Source of the DNA: Luteibacter sp. UNC138MFCol5.1
GTDB lineage: Bacteria > Pseudomonadota > Gammaproteobacteria > Xanthomonadales > Rhodanobacteraceae
Direction of reading: 5' to 3'
Assembly: GCF_900110505.1 (NCBI RefSeq)
Contig: NZ_FODZ01000002.1
Coordinates: 661,032-725,031 of the forward strand
Length of the DNA: 64,000 nucleotides
The translations under genes were made by a program, and so were the position numbers. Below, piece by piece: positions 26,268 to 34,668 of the stretch; position 1 is the stretch's first letter; each line of letters opens with the position of its first letter. The notes under the pieces were generated by a model that had not been told where the DNA came from, searched no databases, and was given only the letters and a program-made list of their open reading frames with translations.

Positions 26268-27092
26268 ATGAATCGGATCGCCTTCATCGGTGGCGGCAAC
26301 ATGGCTACCGCGCTGATCGCCGGGATGATCCGCCACGGCGCCCAGCCGGGCGGCATCGCCGTGGCGGAGCCCCGCGCCGAGTCCCTCCAGGAGCTCTCCC
26401 GCGAATACGGGGTGGCCACGTACACCGATAACCTGGACGCCGCGGAGGGCGCGTCGATCCTGGTGCTCGCCGTGAAGCCGCAGATGCTCGCCGAGGTCTG
26501 CCGCGGCCTGCGTCCCGCCGTGCAGAAATACCGGCCGCTGGTGATCTCCATCGCGGCCGGCATCCGCATCCATCAGATCGAACGCTGGCTCGACGCCGCC
26601 CTGCCCGTCGTCCGCTGCATGCCGAACACGCCGGCCATGATCGGCGCAGGGGCCACGGCCCTGTTCGCCAATGGCCGCGTCAGCGCGCCGCAGCGCGCGG
26701 AGGCCCAGCACGTGCTGGACGCCGCGGGGCTCACGGTCTGGGTGCCCGACGAGGACCAGCTGGACATCGTCACGGCCCTGTCCGGCTCCGGCCCGGCGTA
26801 TTTCTTCCTGCTCGTCGAGGCGCTGGAGAACGCCGCGTTCTCGCAGGGGCTGTCGCGTGAAACCGCTCGAGCGCTGGCCGCGCAAACGGCCCTCGGCGCC
26901 GGCCGCATGCTGATCGAGAGCGGCGAGAGCGCCGCGACGTTGCGCGCCCGGGTGACCTCGCCGAACGGCACCACCCAGGCCGCGCTCGACAGTTTCCGGG
27001 CCGACCATTTCCCCACCATCGTGGCACGCGCGGTGGACGCCGCACGCCGCCGCGGCGTCGAACTCTCCGAAGACATGGAATCCAGAACGTGA
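26268..27092 (+). CDS. proC: Pyrroline-5-carboxylate reductase
   Basis: 274 residues. NAD(P)H-dependent last step of proline synthesis. Rossmann start IAFIGGGNMATALIAGMIR, VKPQMLAEVC, MPNTPAMIGAGATAL, and the C-terminal SGSGPAYFFLLVEALENAA with TSPNGTTQAAL. In many gammaproteobacteria yggS separates pilT from proC; here proC itself is the first gene, with only 117 bases of divergent spacer. It overlaps yggT by 4 bases. Confidence 0.96.
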   Translation: MNRIAFIGGGNMATALIAGMIRHGAQPGGIAVAEPRAESLQELSREYGVATYTDNLDAAEGASILVLAVKPQMLAEVCRGLRPAVQKYRPLVISIAAGIRIHQIERWLDAALPVVRCMPNTPAMIGAGATALFANGRVSAPQRAEAQHVLDAAGLTVWVPDEDQLDIVTALSGSGPAYFFLLVEALENAAFSQGLSRETARALAAQTALGAGRMLIESGESAATLRARVTSPNGTTQAALDSFRADHFPTIVARAVDAARRRGVELSEDMESRT

Positions 27093-27664
27093 ATTACCTG
27101 ACCAATGCCGGCGCACTGATCCTTCAGTTCGTCTTTGGGGCCGTCGTCACCCTGTTCGTGCTGCGCCTGCTCGCGGAGGCCCACCGCGCGGATTTCAACA
27201 ATCCGATCTGCCAGTTCCTCTACCGCTTCACGAATCCGGTGCTGCGTCCGCTGCGCAAGGCGCTGCCGAACGTCCGCCGCGTGAACACGGCGGCGCTGCT
27301 GATCATCCTGGCGCTGGAATGCCTGAAGGTCGTGCTGATCGTCGCGCTGGCGGGCTTCGCACCCGCCATCGCGGGCGTGATCGTCGCCGGCATCGCCGAA
27401 ACGGTCGACTTCTTCCTGCTCACCTGGATCGTGCTGGTCTTCGTCTGGTCGCTGATGAGCATGCTCTCGACCGACCGTTACCACCCGGTCGCGCGCCTCG
27501 TGTCGAGCCTCGCGGAGCCGCTGGTGCGTCCACTGCGTGGCCGCATGACGATCGGTGGCCTCGATTTCTCGCCCACCGTCGTGCTGCTCGGGCTTTTCCT
27601 GCTGCGGATCCTCGTCGCCCAGCCGCTGTCCGACTGGGGCACGCGTCTGCTGATGGGCGGTTGA
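27089..27664 (+). CDS. yggT: YggT family membrane protein
   Basis: 191 residues with two YggT modules (about 1-95 and 100-190), each with paired hydrophobic segments (FVFGAVVTLFVLRLLAEA; FFLLTWIVLVFVWSLMSML) and the NP(I/V)...LRPLRK-type motif. Inner-membrane protein of poorly known role, linked to osmotic tolerance and division-site functions in some bacteria. Starts with GTG at 27089 overlapping the proC stop (GTGA). Confidence 0.93.
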   Translation: MNYLTNAGALILQFVFGAVVTLFVLRLLAEAHRADFNNPICQFLYRFTNPVLRPLRKALPNVRRVNTAALLIILALECLKVVLIVALAGFAPAIAGVIVAGIAETVDFFLLTWIVLVFVWSLMSMLSTDRYHPVARLVSSLAEPLVRPLRGRMTIGGLDFSPTVVLLGLFLLRILVAQPLSDWGTRLLMGG

Positions 27665-27675
27665 TGGCTAAAGGT

Positions 27676-27746
27676 GTGGGAAGCGCGCTCGCGCGCGAAT
27701 GGGGGCTCGCGACAAGCACCCATTCGCCCGCCAGCGGGCTTCCCAC
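27676..27746. repeat. Inverted REP pair (imperfect arms)
   Basis: Left arm from 27676 reads GTGGGAAGC-GCGCTCGCGC-GCGAAT; the right arm, on the minus strand ending at 27746, reads GTGGGAAGC-CCGCTGGCGG-GCGAAT. The inner parts GGGGGCT and AGCACCC correspond to those in the 15745-15813 pair. Lies between convergent yggT and relA. Confidence 0.8.
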
Positions 27747-27769
27747 GGAAGCCCGCCACGACGTGGACG

Positions 27770-29875
27770 TCACCGCCCGCCGAGGCGCCGGGCGTCCGTC
27801 ACGTTCGGCAGCGCGCTCAGCCTGCCGAGCAGCGTCGAGAGCTGTTCGTAGTCCTTCACGCGCAGCGTGAAGCGCATCTCGACCTCGCCCGTCCGCACGT
27901 GCACGCGGCTCGACGACGCGACGATGTGCGGGCCCACGTTGTTGATCGTGGTCGCGACGTCCTTCTGCAGTCCCTTGCGGTCGTAGCCGCGCAGCTCGAC
28001 GTCGACCTCGTAGCTCTGGACATCGACCCGGCCCCAGTTCACGTCGATCACCCGCTCCGGATTGCGCCGGGCGAGCCTCGCCAGCGACGCGCAATCGGCG
28101 CGATGCACGGATACGCCGCGCCCCCGCGTGATGAACCCTCGCACGGGATCGCCCGGCAGCGGTTGGCAGCAGCGCGCCAGCGTCGTCAGCAGGTTGCCCA
28201 CGCCCTCGATCGACAGGGCGCCACGGTCGTGTTGCGCGGCGCGCGAGGCGACCGGATTGCCCGACTGCGTGATCTCCGGTTCGACCGGTTCCTGCAGCGA
28301 GCGCGCGATCTGCCCCAGCGTGACCTCGCCGAGCGCGACCGTGACGTACAGGTCGTCGACGCCCTTGAGGCGGAAGTGCGCCGCGAGCTTCGCCAGGTCG
28401 ACGTCGTCGAGCGCGAGGCGACGCAGCTCCTTTTCCAGCGAGGCCTTGCCGGCGAGGATGTTCGCGTCGTGCGCCTCGCGGCGGAACCACGCGCGCACCT
28501 TTTCCTTCGCGCGCGACGTGTGCAGGTAGCCATGGTGCGACGAGAGCCAGTCGCGGCTCGGCTCGGAGAGCTTCGCGGTGAGGATCTCCACGCGGTCGCC
28601 GCTGCGCGGCGCGGTGGTCAGCGGCACGATGCGCCCGTTGACCTTGGCGCCACGGCAGCGATGCCCGACCTCGGTGTGGATGTGGTACGCGAAATCCAGC
28701 ACGGTCGCGCCGCGCGGCATGTCGATCACCTCGCCCTTGGGCGAGAGCACGTACACGCGGTCTTCCATCAGCTCGGTTTCGAAGCCCGCGGCCAGCTCGG
28801 CCTCGTCCTCGCCGCGCGGCTCGAGCAGCTTGCGCATCCAGGCGATCTTCGCCTCGAATTCGGCATCCGCGCCGCCACCCTCCTTGTAACGCCAGTGCGC
28901 CGCGACGCCGAGTTCGTTGGCGCGGTGCATCTCGTGCGTGCGGATCTGTACCTCGAGCGTCTTGCCCTCGGGGCCGATCACGGCCGTGTGCAGCGAACGG
29001 TAGCCGTTGCCCTTCGGCCGGGCCACGTAGTCGTCGAACTCGCCGGGCAGGTGCGGCCACAGGCTGTGCACGAGACCGAGCGCCGCGTAGCAGTCGGCCA
29101 CGCTGTCGACGAGGATGCGCACCGCGCGGATGTCGTAGAGATCCGAGAACTCCAGCCCCTTCTTCTTCATCTTCTTCCAGATGGAGAAGATGTGCTTCGG
29201 CCGGCCGGCAAGGTCGGCGCGGACGCCCGCGCCGTCGAGCACCGCGCGCAACTCGGCGAGGCTGGCGGCGATGAAGTGTTCGCGGTCCGCGCGGCGTTCG
29301 TCGAGCAACCGGGCGATGCGCCGATAGGTGTCGGGCTCGAGGTAGCGGAACGCGAGGTCCTCGAGCTCCCACTTCAGCTGCCAGATGCCGAGGCGGTTCG
29401 CGAGCGGGGCGTGGATGTCCGACGTGAGCTGCGCGAGTTCGCGGCGTTCGTGGTCCGGCAAGGCCATCGCCGTGCGCATCGCGGCCAGTTGCCGCGCCAG
29501 CAACACGAACACGACGCGCAGGTCGCGGATGATCGCCAGAAGAAGACGGCGCAGGCCTTCGGCGCCGCTCCTCGGACCGCGCTGCGCATGCAACGCCCAG
29601 ACCTTCTCGGCCTCGCCCTGCCCTTCGATCAGGCGCCGCAACGAGGCCGGCCAGGTCTTCTCCGCCTCGTCGGTGGCGCCGGGCAGGCCCCGTGCCAGCG
29701 CGAACCAGAGCGCGGAGGCGCAGGTCTCGTCGTCGCACCCCAGCAGGCGCAGGAGTTCGATCACCGTCTCGACTTCCGCGCGGGCCACGACCGGCAGCGG
29801 CGCGCAGGCTTCCCGCGCACGCTCGGTCAGCGGCATCGGCTGCGCCTTCGCGTCGGGGGAGCGGACCTCGCTCAT
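27770..29875 (-). CDS. relA: RelA, (p)ppGpp synthetase
   Basis: 701 residues. Domain order: inactive HD-like hydrolase (about 30-180; the His-Asp and Glu-Asp metal ligands are absent), synthetase (about 210-350, RPKHIFSIWKKMKKKG), TGS (about 375-440, VYVLSPKGEVIDMPRGATVL), helical/zinc-finger linker and C-terminal ACT (about 620-695). EFDD at 279-282 is the EXDD signature of monofunctional RelA, not the RXKD of Rel/SpoT. RelA binds stalled ribosomes and makes the stringent alarmone. It follows hrpA on the same strand with 19 bases between, so the two may be co-transcribed. Confidence 0.95.
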   Translation of the reverse strand: MSEVRSPDAKAQPMPLTERAREACAPLPVVARAEVETVIELLRLLGCDDETCASALWFALARGLPGATDEAEKTWPASLRRLIEGQGEAEKVWALHAQRGPRSGAEGLRRLLLAIIRDLRVVFVLLARQLAAMRTAMALPDHERRELAQLTSDIHAPLANRLGIWQLKWELEDLAFRYLEPDTYRRIARLLDERRADREHFIAASLAELRAVLDGAGVRADLAGRPKHIFSIWKKMKKKGLEFSDLYDIRAVRILVDSVADCYAALGLVHSLWPHLPGEFDDYVARPKGNGYRSLHTAVIGPEGKTLEVQIRTHEMHRANELGVAAHWRYKEGGGADAEFEAKIAWMRKLLEPRGEDEAELAAGFETELMEDRVYVLSPKGEVIDMPRGATVLDFAYHIHTEVGHRCRGAKVNGRIVPLTTAPRSGDRVEILTAKLSEPSRDWLSSHHGYLHTSRAKEKVRAWFRREAHDANILAGKASLEKELRRLALDDVDLAKLAAHFRLKGVDDLYVTVALGEVTLGQIARSLQEPVEPEITQSGNPVASRAAQHDRGALSIEGVGNLLTTLARCCQPLPGDPVRGFITRGRGVSVHRADCASLARLARRNPERVIDVNWGRVDVQSYEVDVELRGYDRKGLQKDVATTINNVGPHIVASSSRVHVRTGEVEMRFTLRVKDYEQLSTLLGRLSALPNVTDARRLGGR

Positions 29876-29894
29876 CGCCTTGTCTCCGGTGGAT

Positions 29895-32800
29895 TCATCG
29901 TGCGGCCTGCGCCGTTTCCAGCGCTCGGGCCAGCCGCTTGGCGGACACCGGCTCGGCGGTTTTCAGCTCCTGTGCGAACAGCGATACGCGCCACTCCTCG
30001 AGCAGCCAGCGCAGTTCGCCCCAGGTGGTGTCCCCGAGTCCCGTGCCCCCCGCGTTGAGCAGGGCCCGCCAGTAAGGCAGCACCTGCAGCATACGCGACT
30101 GGTCGCGCGCCGGGTCCTGGCGCAGACGCTCGGCGCGCAGGCGCATCGCCTTGAGGTAGCGCGGGATGTGCGCGAGACGGGCCGGGGACAATTCGCGCAG
30201 GAAACCCGGCTGCAGGAGCGCGGCGAGCTGCTCGCGCAGGTCGTCGTAACTGGCCTTGGCGAAGCCCATCAGGGGCGGGTCCATCCACGGCTTCAGTTCC
30301 GCCTGCGCCTCGATGATCGGTTCGGCCAGCTTCTGCCGTGCCATCGCGGCACCGAAGAGCTCGCGGCCGAGTTCCGTGCGCAGCGCCTCGAACTCGCCCT
30401 GGGTCCGGGCATCGAGGCGGCGCCCCGCGATCAGATCGGCGAAACCGCCCTCGACGAGGTCGTCGCGTAGGCCGTCCACGCTTCCCATCGGCGCGTATTT
30501 CAGCGACAGCGGATTCGCGATCGGTAGCTGCCGCCGCGCCCGCTTGAATTCCGGCGCGAGCGCCTGGCGGAGCAGCCGCTCGACGCCGCCGACATGCGCG
30601 GCCGCCGCTTCGTCGGCGCGTTCGAACACGCGCAGCGCCACGGCCTCGCCGAGGTCGACCAGCGCCGGGTACGCCTCGAGGCCGCCCTCCGAGCGCACCG
30701 CCTTCGGAATCGATTCGAAGTCCCAGGCGACGATGTCCTCGCGCGTGAGTTCGACATCCGTCTTGCGCGAGAAGGCCTCCCGGGCCTTGCCCTCCCACTG
30801 CGCGCGGATCGCGGCGAGGTCGCGCCCCTCCGCGACGGTGCGGCCGTTCTCGTCGTGCACGCGATAATGCATGAGCAGGTGCGGCGGCAGCTCGGCGCCC
30901 TCGAACGCGGACGCGTCGATGTCGACGCCCGTCGTCCGCTTGAGAAACGCCGCGAGCGCGACGACCAGCGGCTGGTCGCGCGGCGCTTCGGCCTCGGCGA
31001 ACGCCCGCGCGAAATCGGGCGCGGGCACGAAGTTGCGACGCTGCGCCTTCGGCAGCGAGCGGATCAGCTCCGCCACCTTGTCCGTCAGCAGCCCGCCGAC
31101 GAGCCAGTCGCCACGTGCCGCGGGCAACGCGTTGAGGAAGGCGAGCGGGACGTGGATGGTGACGCCATCGGCCGGATCGCCGGGTACGAAGCGGTATTCG
31201 AGGCGATAAGTGTGCTGGCCGATGGCGAGCGATGCCGGGAACGCCTTGGGGTCGAGTCCGGCACCGGCATCCATGACGTCGGCGAGCGTCCAGCGCAGCG
31301 CGGCCTGCTCGCCGGGCGACGCCTTGCGATACCAGGCGTCGAGCGCGCGCGTGTCCGAAATGCTCTCCGGCAGCTTGCCGTCGAAGAACGCGGCGAGTTC
31401 CTCGTCCGTCTTCAGAAGACCGGCGCGGCGCTGCTTCGCCTCGATGTCGTGCGCCTGTTCGAGCACGCGCGCATTCGCCCGGACGAAGTCGGCGCGGCTG
31501 TCGAGGTCGCCGCGCACCAGCCCTTCGCGCAGGAAGATCTCATGCGCGAGCCGGGGGTCCTGCCGCTGGAACGTCACCGGACGTCGCTCGACGAGCACGA
31601 GCCCGAAGAGGGTCACCTGCTCGTAGGCGACGACCGTGCCGCGCTTGCGCGACCAGTGCGCGTCGCGCGCCGTCGCGCGGACGAGGTGCGCCGCCTGGCT
31701 TTCGATCCACGCCGGATCGACGCGCGCGTTCATCATCGCCCATACGCGGCCGCCGATGTCGAGGATCTGCGCCGAGAAGATCCACGCCGGCGGCGCCTTC
31801 GCCAGCGCGGAACCGGGGAAGACCTGGAAGCGGCGCTCGCGCGTGCCGCGGAACACGCCCTTTTCGTCCTTGTGCCCCACCTGCGTCGGCAGGCCGGCGA
31901 GCAGGCTGCGGTGGACGGCCTCGAAGAGCGCGTCGCCCTCGGGAACGGGCCCACTGCTGTTGGAGCGCACCTGGGCGCGATCCGGGCGGCGGCGGCGTCC
32001 GCCTGAGCCCAGTTGCGCGTCGCGAGGAGCTGTCGCGGCCGGGTCCGCTCCAACCGGAGCGGCTTGACTCGCGGCGCGGGCGTCGTCGGACCAGCCAAGG
32101 TCGCGCATCACCAGCACCAACTGGCGGTGCAGTTCGCGCCACTCGCGCATCCGCATGAAGCTCAGGAAATGGCGGGAGCACCAGTCGCGGAGTTTCGAGG
32201 AGGTGAGCTCCTCGGCGGCGGCGAGGTAGGCGCGCCACAGGTTGAGCACGCCGACGAAGTCGGATTTCGGATCCGCGAACTGCGCATGGGCCGCGTCGGC
32301 CTGGCCGCGCGCCTCGGGCGGGCGCTCGCGCGGGTCCTGGATGCTCAGGAAGGCCACGATCGTCGTCAGTTCCGCCGCGCTGCCGAGCCGGCGGGCCTCC
32401 ACCATCATGCGCGCGAGCTGGACGTCGATCGGCAGGCGCGCGACCGTGCGGCCGACCTCCGTGAGGCGGCGGTCGTCGTCGATCGCGCCGATCTCGGCGA
32501 GCCGGCGGTAGCCATCGGCGACGACACGGGGATCGGGCGCTTCGAGGAACGGGAAATCGTCGACCTCGCCCAGGTCGAGCGCCAGCATGCGCAGGATCAC
32601 GTTGGCCAGCGACGAGCGCAGCAGCTCGGGATCGGTGAACTCCGGGCGCAGCGCGAAATCGGCCTCTTCGTAGAGGCGGTAGCAGACGCCGGGCCCCACG
32701 CGCCCGCAGCGGCCCTTGCGCTGGTTGGCGGCGGCCTGCGAGATCGGCTCGATGTGCAGGCGCTCCAGCTGGCCGCGCTGGCTGTAGCGCTTCACACGCG

Positions 32801-33911
32801 CCGTGCCCGAATCCACCACGAATCGGATGCGCGGCACGGTGAGCGACGTCTCGGCCACGTTGGTGGCGAGCACGATGCGCCGCTTCGGACCGGGCCGGAA
32901 CACGCGATCCTGCTCGCTCGCCGACAGGCGCGCGTACAGCGCCAGCACCTCGGTCTCGCGGTACTGCCTGCGCGAGAGCAGGAGGTGCGTATCGCGGATC
33001 TCGCGCTCGCCGGGAAGGAACACGAGCACATCGCCGCGCGGGTCGTCGCGCGTGATCTCGTCCATGGCGTCGGCCACCTGCTGGGCGACGTTGCCCTCGA
33101 CGCGCTCCCCCGGCGGGCGGTAGCGCACCTCGACAGGGTACGTGCGGCCCTCGACCTCGACGACGGGCGCGTCGCCGAAGTGCGCCGCGAAGCGCCCCGT
33201 GTCGATGGTGGCGGACGTGACGATGATCTTCAGCTCGGGCCGCCGCGCCGCGAGGCGCTTCAGGTAGCCGAGGAGGAAATCGATGTTGAGGCTGCGTTCG
33301 TGGGCCTCGTCGATGATGATCGTGTCGTACGCCGACAGCCAGGGATCGGACTGCGTCTCGGCCAGCAGGATGCCGTCCGTCATGAACTTGATCAGCGCCT
33401 GGTCGGACACCTTCTCGGTGAAACGGACCTGGAAACCCACCTTGTCGCCGATCGGCGTGCCCAGCTCCTCGGCCACGCGGGTCGCGACGGAGCGCGCGGC
33501 GAGACGGCGGGGCTGCGTGCAGCCGATCAGGCCGGCCTCGCCGCGACCGGCGGCGAGGCACAGCTTGGGCAGCTGCGTCGTCTTGCCCGATCCCGTCTCG
33601 CCCGCCAGCACCACCACCTGGTTCTCGCGGATCAGCTTCACGATGTCGTCCGCGCGAGCCGCGATCGGCAGCGAGGCGTCGACCGTGATCGTCGGCTTGG
33701 CCGCCTTGCGGGCCGCGCGGCGGGCGGCCGAGGCGGCGATCTCGGTGGCGAGGGCATCCAGCTTGCCCGCGTCGGGCTTGCGGGAGAGGTTGCGCCAGCG
33801 GCCGAGGAGGCGGCCGAAGTCGCGACTGGCGACCTGATCCAGCGCGTGACGCAGCTCACGCAATCGGGGATCCGGGGAGGACGGGCGGGCGGGGGTTGTG
33901 GGCGTACTCAT
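29895..33911 (-). CDS. hrpA: HrpA, DEAH-box RNA helicase, with a REP-encoded insert
   Basis: 1338 residues (about 1300 in E. coli). Walker A GETGSGKT at 104-111, DEAH at 201-204, SATIDTGRFA motif III and QRKGRCGRVGPGVCYRLY motif VI, followed by HA2, OB and the long HrpA-specific C-terminus. HrpA rescues stalled ribosomes and acts on mRNA. Residues 620-651 (VGADPAATAPRDAQLG then SGGRRRRPDRAQVRSN) coincide exactly with a 96-bp inverted REP pair (31959-32054) and interrupt a segment that in relatives runs from the RDLGW helix directly to the LHRALLAGL-like helix. Start ATG 33911; the gene is divergent from dps. Confidence 0.95.
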   Translation of the reverse strand: MSTPTTPARPSSPDPRLRELRHALDQVASRDFGRLLGRWRNLSRKPDAGKLDALATEIAASAARRAARKAAKPTITVDASLPIAARADDIVKLIRENQVVVLAGETGSGKTTQLPKLCLAAGRGEAGLIGCTQPRRLAARSVATRVAEELGTPIGDKVGFQVRFTEKVSDQALIKFMTDGILLAETQSDPWLSAYDTIIIDEAHERSLNIDFLLGYLKRLAARRPELKIIVTSATIDTGRFAAHFGDAPVVEVEGRTYPVEVRYRPPGERVEGNVAQQVADAMDEITRDDPRGDVLVFLPGEREIRDTHLLLSRRQYRETEVLALYARLSASEQDRVFRPGPKRRIVLATNVAETSLTVPRIRFVVDSGTARVKRYSQRGQLERLHIEPISQAAANQRKGRCGRVGPGVCYRLYEEADFALRPEFTDPELLRSSLANVILRMLALDLGEVDDFPFLEAPDPRVVADGYRRLAEIGAIDDDRRLTEVGRTVARLPIDVQLARMMVEARRLGSAAELTTIVAFLSIQDPRERPPEARGQADAAHAQFADPKSDFVGVLNLWRAYLAAAEELTSSKLRDWCSRHFLSFMRMREWRELHRQLVLVMRDLGWSDDARAASQAAPVGADPAATAPRDAQLGSGGRRRRPDRAQVRSNSSGPVPEGDALFEAVHRSLLAGLPTQVGHKDEKGVFRGTRERRFQVFPGSALAKAPPAWIFSAQILDIGGRVWAMMNARVDPAWIESQAAHLVRATARDAHWSRKRGTVVAYEQVTLFGLVLVERRPVTFQRQDPRLAHEIFLREGLVRGDLDSRADFVRANARVLEQAHDIEAKQRRAGLLKTDEELAAFFDGKLPESISDTRALDAWYRKASPGEQAALRWTLADVMDAGAGLDPKAFPASLAIGQHTYRLEYRFVPGDPADGVTIHVPLAFLNALPAARGDWLVGGLLTDKVAELIRSLPKAQRRNFVPAPDFARAFAEAEAPRDQPLVVALAAFLKRTTGVDIDASAFEGAELPPHLLMHYRVHDENGRTVAEGRDLAAIRAQWEGKAREAFSRKTDVELTREDIVAWDFESIPKAVRSEGGLEAYPALVDLGEAVALRVFERADEAAAAHVGGVERLLRQALAPEFKRARRQLPIANPLSLKYAPMGSVDGLRDDLVEGGFADLIAGRRLDARTQGEFEALRTELGRELFGAAMARQKLAEPIIEAQAELKPWMDPPLMGFAKASYDDLREQLAALLQPGFLRELSPARLAHIPRYLKAMRLRAERLRQDPARDQSRMLQVLPYWRALLNAGGTGLGDTTWGELRWLLEEWRVSLFAQELKTAEPVSAKRLARALETAQAAR
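31959..32054. repeat. Inverted REP pair inside hrpA coding sequence
   Basis: Left end GTTGGAGC-GCACCTGGGC-GCGAT (31959-31981) is identical over 23 bases to the complement of 1579-1601. The right end, on the minus strand from 32054, reads GTTGGAGC-GGACCCGGCC-GCGAC and matches the arms at 23732-23829. Length 96 bases, exactly 32 codons, and its right border falls on a codon boundary (codon 620), so the hrpA frame is kept. Confidence 0.85.
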
Positions 33912-33924
33912 GGGAACCCCGATA

Positions 33925-33990
33925 ATAGCGTGCGCCTATCGGCCACATCGGAACGTTTCATTTCTCGTCCGCCGGTCCGCTCGTTAAAAT
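33925..33990 (+). promoter_or_regulatory. Candidate OxyR-type operator and promoter for dps
   Basis: ATAG-N7-CTAT at 33925-33939, then after 7 bases ATCG-N7-TCAT at 33947-33961: the first dyad is perfect and the second partial, with the 11-base phasing of a four-contact OxyR site. A TAAAAT hexamer follows at 33985-33990, and no good -35 is seen 17 bases before it, as expected for an activated promoter. OxyR control of dps is known in enterobacteria; here it is inferred from the motif. Confidence 0.4.
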
Positions 33991-34030
33991 TTCACCTGAA
34001 ACAACGAAAAACACCAAGGAGAGTCGCAAC

Positions 34031-34498
34031 ATGGCCATCGATATCGGCATCGCCAAGAAAGATCGCGAAACCGTCGCGAAGCATCTGTCCAAGCTCCTCG
34101 CGGACACCTATTCGCTGTACCTGAAGACCCACAGCTTCCACTGGAACGTGACCGGCCCGCAGTTCAATAGCCTGCACGCCATGTTCGAAACCCAGTACAA
34201 CGCCCTGTGGCTCGCCGCCGACGAGGTCGCCGAGCGCATCCGCATCCTCGACGTCTTCGCCCCGGGCTCCTACAGCCAGTTCGGCAAGCTGACCTCGATC
34301 AAGGAAGAGACGGGCGTGCCCGACTGGAAGGACATGGTGGCCCAGCTGGTGGAAGGCCACGAGATCGCCGCCGCCACGTCGCGCGACACGATCAAGGCCG
34401 CCGAGTCGGTCGGCGACGACGGCACGGCCGATATGGTCACGGGCCGCCTGAAGGATCACGAGAAGACGGCCTGGATGCTGCGCTCCCTGCTGAAGTGA
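34031..34498 (+). CDS. dps: Dps family DNA-binding ferritin-like protein
   Basis: 155 residues. Dodecameric mini-ferritin that oxidises and stores iron and protects DNA under oxidative stress and starvation. Ferroxidase ligands are visible in [17 protein letters not shown] and the [14 protein letters not shown] helix. AAGGAGAG lies nine bases before ATG. Lysines near the N-terminus ([14 protein letters not shown]) could help DNA binding. Monocistronic; hairpin after the stop. Confidence 0.95.
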   Translation: MAIDIGIAKKDRETVAKHLSKLLADTYSLYLKTHSFHWNVTGPQFNSLHAMFETQYNALWLAADEVAERIRILDVFAPGSYSQFGKLTSIKEETGVPDWKDMVAQLVEGHEIAAATSRDTIKAAESVGDDGTADMVTGRLKDHEKTAWMLRSLLK

Positions 34499-34508
34499 GT
34501 GCTGGATG

Positions 34509-34535
34509 GGGGGCGGCCGTCGTCGCGCCGCCCCC
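34509..34535 (+). terminator. GC hairpin after dps
   Basis: GGGGGCGGC / GCCGCCCCC, 9-bp perfect stem with a 9-base loop, 10 bases past the dps stop. Followed by only two T, so it is a weak intrinsic terminator or an mRNA-stabilising end. Confidence 0.55.
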
Positions 34536-34668
34536 TTCCCACCCCGCCCGAACTGAGCTATCCCTGACCGTGCGACCCTTCATGCGTTGAGCCGTCACGC
34601 CCCGTTCGTTAAGCTCCCCCGGTTACCTCATTGATGCCACTCGGGGGCCGACCGGTCCGGGGATTGTT

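Noticed and set aside
31959..32054. Reading the hrpA insert as an intein or a small insertion sequence.
   Set aside because: It is 96 bases with no splicing motifs, no transposase and no target duplication that I can see; the REP match explains it fully.
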